A stretch of DNA of 8,827 bases. Source: Campylobacterales bacterium (GTDB lineage Bacteria > Campylobacterota > Campylobacteria > Campylobacterales > QNZT01). Both the position numbers and the translations under genes were made by a program. Positions 6,140-8,827 of this stretch are shown piece after piece (the stretch's first letter is position 1; every line of letters starts with the position of its first letter). The stretch is from contig WGAE01000216.1 in assembly GCA_015489185.1 (NCBI GenBank), positions 1-8,827 on the forward strand. The letters are read 5' to 3'. The notes beneath the pieces were generated by a model that saw only the letters and a list, made by a program, of their open reading frames with translations, did not search any database and was not told where the DNA came from.

Positions 6140-7069
6140 ATGGTTTTTGACGATATTACCCCTTTTGAAACGATGTCTGAAACGGAGCTGCTGCAACAAA
6201 TTACCAAACCGCACCGCAAAAAAGCTTCTATCATCCGACCTCGCTCGGCAATGATGCTCAATCCGCTCAAACTCAAGCACATCAATCGTATCGACAATCT
6301 TGACGCCGATATCATCGTACTCAATCTCGAAGACGGCGTCGCACCGGCGATGAAAAGACGTGCCCTGCTACTTACCGCCGTTTTTCTTTCCCACCTCAAA
6401 GAGAGCAGATCGCGTATCATCGTGCGGGTCAATCCGATCGATGAGGGAGGGGACGAAGAGATCAAGTTTCTAAACCGTATCAAACCTGATTCTATCAGGG
6501 TGGCTAAAATCCGCACCCCGGAAGATGTCCAAAAAGTACTCGATATCCTCGATCCCGATATACCGCTGCATATCTCCGTAGAGACCAAAGAGTCACTCGA
6601 AAATCTTACTCGTCTCAATCTTCAAAACTGCGTCGAATGTGCTTCGCTGGGGATTATGGATATGCTCAACTCGATGGGACTGAGTCACAGTCTGCTAACA
6701 CTTGAAAATCCGACCATCCACTATTTGCTGAGTCGATTTCTTATCGATTGTAAAATTGCGGGAATCTATCCGATCGGTTTTACCTATCAGGAGTATAACG
6801 ATACCGAAACTTTTACCCGCTGGTGCAAACTCGAAAAGGAGATGGGCTATACGGCAAAGAGTTGTCTCGGACCCAAACAGGTCGCAATCGCCAACCGGAT
6901 TTTTGCCGACAAATCAGAGCAACTGGAGCGTGCTCGTTACATCAAAAAACGCTTCGAAGAGATGGCGTCACAAAATGTGACAGGTTTTATGGATGAACGC
7001 TACGGCTTTATCGATGAGCCGATTTATAAAGACGCACTCTTAACTTTAGAGAAATTTTCGATAAAATAG
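6140..7069 (+). CDS. CitE-like lyase (HpcH/HpaI aldolase/citrate lyase beta family)
   Basis: The 309-aa protein belongs to the CitE-like branch of the PEP-mutase/TIM-barrel superfamily, whose members make or cleave C-C bonds in acyl-CoA or 2-oxoacid compounds using Mg. Visible motifs in order: PRSAMML (34-40), equivalent to the usual RSxLFxP; LNLEDGVAP (61-69), matching DLEDAVAP; VRVNP (95-99) with the substrate Arg96; VETKESLENL (147-156) with probable Mg ligand Glu148; and GIMDM (171-175) with Asp174 as the other likely ligand. Near the C-terminus GYTAKSCLGPKQ (236-247) has Gly244 where CitE homologs usually have His in IHPxQ. About 30 N-terminal residues precede the barrel. No citD or citF neighbours occur, so it is not part of a classical citrate lyase complex; malyl-CoA, citramalyl-CoA or similar substrates are possible. 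It leads the ribH-nusB-pyrF cluster, 30 nt ahead of ribH. Confidence 0.82.
   Translation: MVFDDITPFETMSETELLQQITKPHRKKASIIRPRSAMMLNPLKLKHINRIDNLDADIIVLNLEDGVAPAMKRRALLLTAVFLSHLKESRSRIIVRVNPIDEGGDEEIKFLNRIKPDSIRVAKIRTPEDVQKVLDILDPDIPLHISVETKESLENLTRLNLQNCVECASLGIMDMLNSMGLSHSLLTLENPTIHYLLSRFLIDCKIAGIYPIGFTYQEYNDTETFTRWCKLEKEMGYTAKSCLGPKQVAIANRIFADKSEQLERARYIKKRFEEMASQNVTGFMDERYGFIDEPIYKDALLTLEKFSIK
7040..7067 (+). promoter_or_regulatory. Possible internal promoter for ribH at the end of the citE-like gene
   Basis: TTAACT (7040-7045, four of six matches to TTGACA), a 16-bp spacer and TAAAAT (7062-7067) form a reasonable sigma-70 promoter. The -10 overlaps the last sense codon and the first base of the TAG stop. 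The transcript would start near 7074, about 26 nt before the ribH ATG, allowing ribH-nusB-pyrF to be expressed separately from the lyase gene. Confidence 0.45.
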
Positions 7070-7099
7070 CCAAAACAAGAGAAACATAGAAGGAACTTC

Positions 7100-7564
7100 A
7101 TGAACATTATCGAAGGAAAACTCCATCTGCAAGGCGATGAAAAAGTCGCAATCATCAACGCGAGATTCAACCATATCATCACTGATCGGCTCGTAGAGGG
7201 CGCAAAAGACGCCTTTTTACGCCACGGCGGTAACGAAGAAAATCTTGACCTCATTCTGGTACCTGGAGCGTTTGAAATTCCTTTTGCACTTGAAAGACTC
7301 CTTGCAAGCGGCAAATATGACGCTGTCTGTTGTCTGGGTGCCGTCATTCGCGGCAGTACGCCCCATTTCGACTATGTTTCCGCTGAAGCGACCAAAGGTA
7401 TCGCGAATGTCACGCTCAAATACGGCAAACCGGTCACATTTGGTGTGTTGACGACCGATACGATCGAACAGGCGATCGAGCGTGCCGGAAGTAAAGCCGG
7501 AAACAAAGGTTTCGAAGCGATGACAGGGCTGATTGAACTGATTAGTCTTTATAAAAATTTTTAA
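7100..7564 (+). CDS. ribH: 6,7-dimethyl-8-ribityllumazine synthase
   Basis: RibH condenses 5-amino-6-ribitylaminouracil with 3,4-dihydroxy-2-butanone 4-phosphate, the penultimate step of riboflavin synthesis. At 154 aa it has the normal length, and all family motifs are present: ARFN (21-24) with the aromatic residue that stacks on the pyrimidine, VPGAFEIP (54-61), GAVIRGSTPHFDYV (80-93) with the catalytic His89, and FGVLTTDTIEQAIERAG (114-130) with the phosphate-site Arg128. Family members assemble as pentamers or 60-mer capsids. AGAAGGAA precedes the ATG with a 4-nt spacer. The gene sits 30 nt after the citE-like gene and 9 nt before nusB, so it is clearly in the same operon. The ribH-nusB pairing is typical of Campylobacterota and many other bacteria. 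Confidence 0.97.
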   Translation: MNIIEGKLHLQGDEKVAIINARFNHIITDRLVEGAKDAFLRHGGNEENLDLILVPGAFEIPFALERLLASGKYDAVCCLGAVIRGSTPHFDYVSAEATKGIANVTLKYGKPVTFGVLTTDTIEQAIERAGSKAGNKGFEAMTGLIELISLYKNF

Positions 7565-7573
7565 AGAGGGCAT

Positions 7574-7975
7574 ATGGCAACCAGACACCAGTCACGGGAG
7601 AGTGTGATCTCTCTGCTCTACGCCAAAGATATCGGCAACGACAATATTGAAAAATTTATCGACGAGATGCTCGAAGATAAAAAGATACGAAACAAACAAA
7701 AAGCGTTCGCACTCTCTCTTTTTGAAGGGATCAACGCAAATATGGAAGAGATCGACAACGAAATCAACAAGCATCTCAAAGAGTACAAACTCCCGCAACT
7801 GGGACATATAGAGCGTGCGATCCTTCGTCTTGGCACCTATGAAATTCTCAAAACCGATCTCGACAACGCCGTAGTGATCAATGAAGCGATCGAACTGGCA
7901 AAAGAGCTTGCCTCCGATACCGCACCCAAACTTGTTAACGGTGTTCTTGACGCCATCGCGAAAGAGCATACATGA
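7574..7975 (+). CDS. nusB: Transcription antitermination factor NusB
   Basis: NusB with NusE (ribosomal protein S10) binds boxA RNA and supports antitermination and processing of rRNA transcripts. The 133-aa all-helical product has the usual length. The N-terminal RxxxxxLLYxxD pattern (about residues 6-16) and the C-terminal hallmarks IERAILRLGTYEIL, VVINEAIELAKE and KLVNGVLDAI are all present. AAAGAGGG lies 3 nt before the ATG. It starts 9 nt after the ribH stop, and its own TGA overlaps the pyrF ATG in an ATGA, indicating translational coupling to pyrF. Confidence 0.96.
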   Translation: MATRHQSRESVISLLYAKDIGNDNIEKFIDEMLEDKKIRNKQKAFALSLFEGINANMEEIDNEINKHLKEYKLPQLGHIERAILRLGTYEILKTDLDNAVVINEAIELAKELASDTAPKLVNGVLDAIAKEHT

Positions 7976-8655
7976 AACTCTGTGTCGCACTCGATCTACC
8001 CGGTTACGAAGAGAATATCGCACTTGCACAGAAACTTAGAAAATTTGATATTTGGTTGAAAGTTGGATTTCGAAGTTATATTCGTGACGGAAAACCCCTT
8101 CTGGAAAGCCTTAAGGAGATCAATCCCGATTTTCACATTTTTCTCGATCTGAAACTCTACGATATCCCCAATACAATGGCGGATGCGGCGGAAGAGATTG
8201 CAAAAACGGGTGTAGAGATGTTCAATGTGCACGCAAGCAGCGGAACAAAAGCGATGCACACGGTAATGGAGCGGCTGGGGAATCTGCCAAACCGCCCTAT
8301 TGTGCTCGCTGTCACGGCATTGACCAGCTTTGACAATGCAAGTTTTCGAAAAATCTACGGCACGGATATTCACCAAAAAGCGATCGAGTTTGCTAAAGAT
8401 GCCTACAATGCAGGAATCGACGGAGTTGTCTGCTCCGCCCATGAAAGCGCCCTGATCAAGGCTGAAACACACAAAGATTTTTTAACCCTTACACCGGGAA
8501 TCCGCCCCTTCGGCGAAGATGCCGGAGACCAAAAACGTGTTGCAGATATCAAAACCGCTAAAGAAGAGATGGTAGATTTTATCGTTGTCGGACGTCCTAT
8601 CTACCGCGCCGCCGATCCGGCAGGCGTCACAGAGCGAATATTAAGGGAAATTTAA
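7972..8655 (+). CDS. pyrF: Orotidine 5'-phosphate decarboxylase
   Basis: PyrF converts OMP to UMP, the last step of de novo pyrimidine synthesis. The 227-aa TIM barrel has the complete active site: Asp8 in ALDLP, Lys30 in LKVG, and the DLKLYDIPNT motif with Asp59, Lys61 and Asp64, giving the Lys-Asp-Lys-Asp tetrad. TPGIRP (174-179) and VGRPI (206-210, with phosphate-binding Arg208) close the barrel. The start overlaps the nusB stop by 4 nt. No intrinsic terminator is visible between its TAA and the tRNA-Ser gene 31 nt downstream, so some readthrough into the tRNA is likely. Confidence 0.97.
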   Translation: MKLCVALDLPGYEENIALAQKLRKFDIWLKVGFRSYIRDGKPLLESLKEINPDFHIFLDLKLYDIPNTMADAAEEIAKTGVEMFNVHASSGTKAMHTVMERLGNLPNRPIVLAVTALTSFDNASFRKIYGTDIHQKAIEFAKDAYNAGIDGVVCSAHESALIKAETHKDFLTLTPGIRPFGEDAGDQKRVADIKTAKEEMVDFIVVGRPIYRAADPAGVTERILREI

Positions 8656-8667
8656 CCTGCAAAAAGC

Positions 8668-8673
8668 TATAAT
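8668..8673 (+). promoter_or_regulatory. Predicted -10 box of the tRNA-Ser promoter
   Basis: A perfect TATAAT within AGCTATAATTTCGC lies 13 nt before the tRNA 5' end, so transcription would start about 6-7 nt upstream of the mature end. The 13-nt core is identical to the one at the ciaB promoter. No clear -35 is seen. Confidence 0.75.
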
Positions 8674-8686
8674 TTCGCTCCTTTAC

Positions 8687-8777
8687 GGACAGGTGGGTGA
8701 GCTGGCTGAAACCACATCCCTGCTAAGGATGCGTAGTCGCAAGGCTACCGAGGGTTCGAATCCCTCCCTGTCCGCCA
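8687..8777 (+). tRNA. tRNA-Ser (anticodon GCU)
   Basis: This is a 91-nt class II tRNA. The acceptor stem is a perfect 7 bp (GGACAGG at 8687-8693 with CCTGTCC at 8767-8773), followed by discriminator G8774 and an encoded CCA at 8775-8777. The anticodon stem CATCC/GGATG (8715-8719 and 8727-8731) encloses the loop CTGCTAA with anticodon GCT at 8722-8724, which reads serine codons AGC and AGU. A long variable arm (GTAGTC/GGCTAC type) identifies a serine-class tRNA. The T arm is GAGGG-TTCGAAT-CCCTC. It lies directly after pyrF with its own promoter. Confidence 0.97.
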
Positions 8778-8827
8778 CTCTTTTTATGTTTTATCTCCTC
8801 TTCCTGCAAAGGCGGGCTGAAATAGTA

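Noticed and set aside
6028..6618. 196-codon minus-strand frame over the 5' half of the citE-like gene
   Set aside because: It spans the divergent promoters and runs antisense to a protein with clear CitE motifs. The product is Ser/Arg-rich and low in complexity, as expected for a shadow frame.
8778..8827. Possible terminator or integration scar after tRNA-Ser
   Set aside because: There is a short T-rich stretch and a weak CCTG/CGGG pairing, but no proper stem and no second copy of the tRNA 3' end or integrase gene in the window. The 50 nt to the window end are too short to judge.
1..8827. CRISPR array, insertion sequence, prophage or toxin-antitoxin system
   Set aside because: I saw no regularly spaced repeats, transposase or phage motifs, or small paired genes with such character. 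The only transposon end is the sequencing adapter.

Overview
This window is chromosomal DNA from a member of the Campylobacterota (the former Epsilonproteobacteria). It most resembles a free-living Sulfurimonas, Sulfurovum or Sulfuricurvum-type organism, but the genus cannot be fixed from the sequence alone. The lineage evidence is a CiaB-family protein, a dimeric all-alpha dUTPase of the Campylobacter type, and a ribH-nusB-pyrF cluster like those of Campylobacter and Helicobacter. Promoters also have a TATAAT-type -10 box with no obvious -35. The first 25 bases are not genomic. They are the end of an Illumina Nextera (Tn5) adapter, so the window starts at an untrimmed contig edge.

Left part (26-2687, minus strand): a ciaB-family gene with a GTG start and an HExxH metal-site motif is followed, after a 63-nt gap, by a secreted lipoprotein with a beta-sandwich-like domain. 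Divergent from ciaB is a plus-strand gene (2775-3887) for a PilZ-type c-di-GMP effector whose N-terminal domain looks like a decayed GGDEF domain.

Middle (3890-6064, minus strand): a compact four-gene operon reads leftward: an unrecognised 77-aa helical protein, dimeric dUTPase, an EI24/CysZ-family membrane protein and a small exported lytic transglycosylase. All three junctions are 4-nt ATGA stop/start overlaps, which suggests translational coupling. The operon ends 2 nt from the stop codon of the convergent PilZ gene, with an 8-bp perfect hairpin just beyond.

Right part (6140-8777, plus strand): a CitE/HpcH-HpaI-like lyase, then ribH (riboflavin synthesis), nusB (antitermination) and pyrF (pyrimidine synthesis), then tRNA-Ser(GCU) with its own promoter and an encoded CCA. 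The dUTPase operon and the citE-like operon diverge from a 75-bp gap in which two perfect TATAAT boxes on opposite strands are only 8 bp apart. They probably cannot both be occupied by polymerase at once.

The window is mostly housekeeping. I see no CRISPR array, transposase, phage gene or toxin-antitoxin pair, and no clear evidence of a wholly new system. The items most worth a second look are the metallopeptidase-like signature in CiaB, the degenerate GGDEF-PilZ protein, the unrecognised small protein leading the dUTPase operon, and the overlapping divergent promoters.
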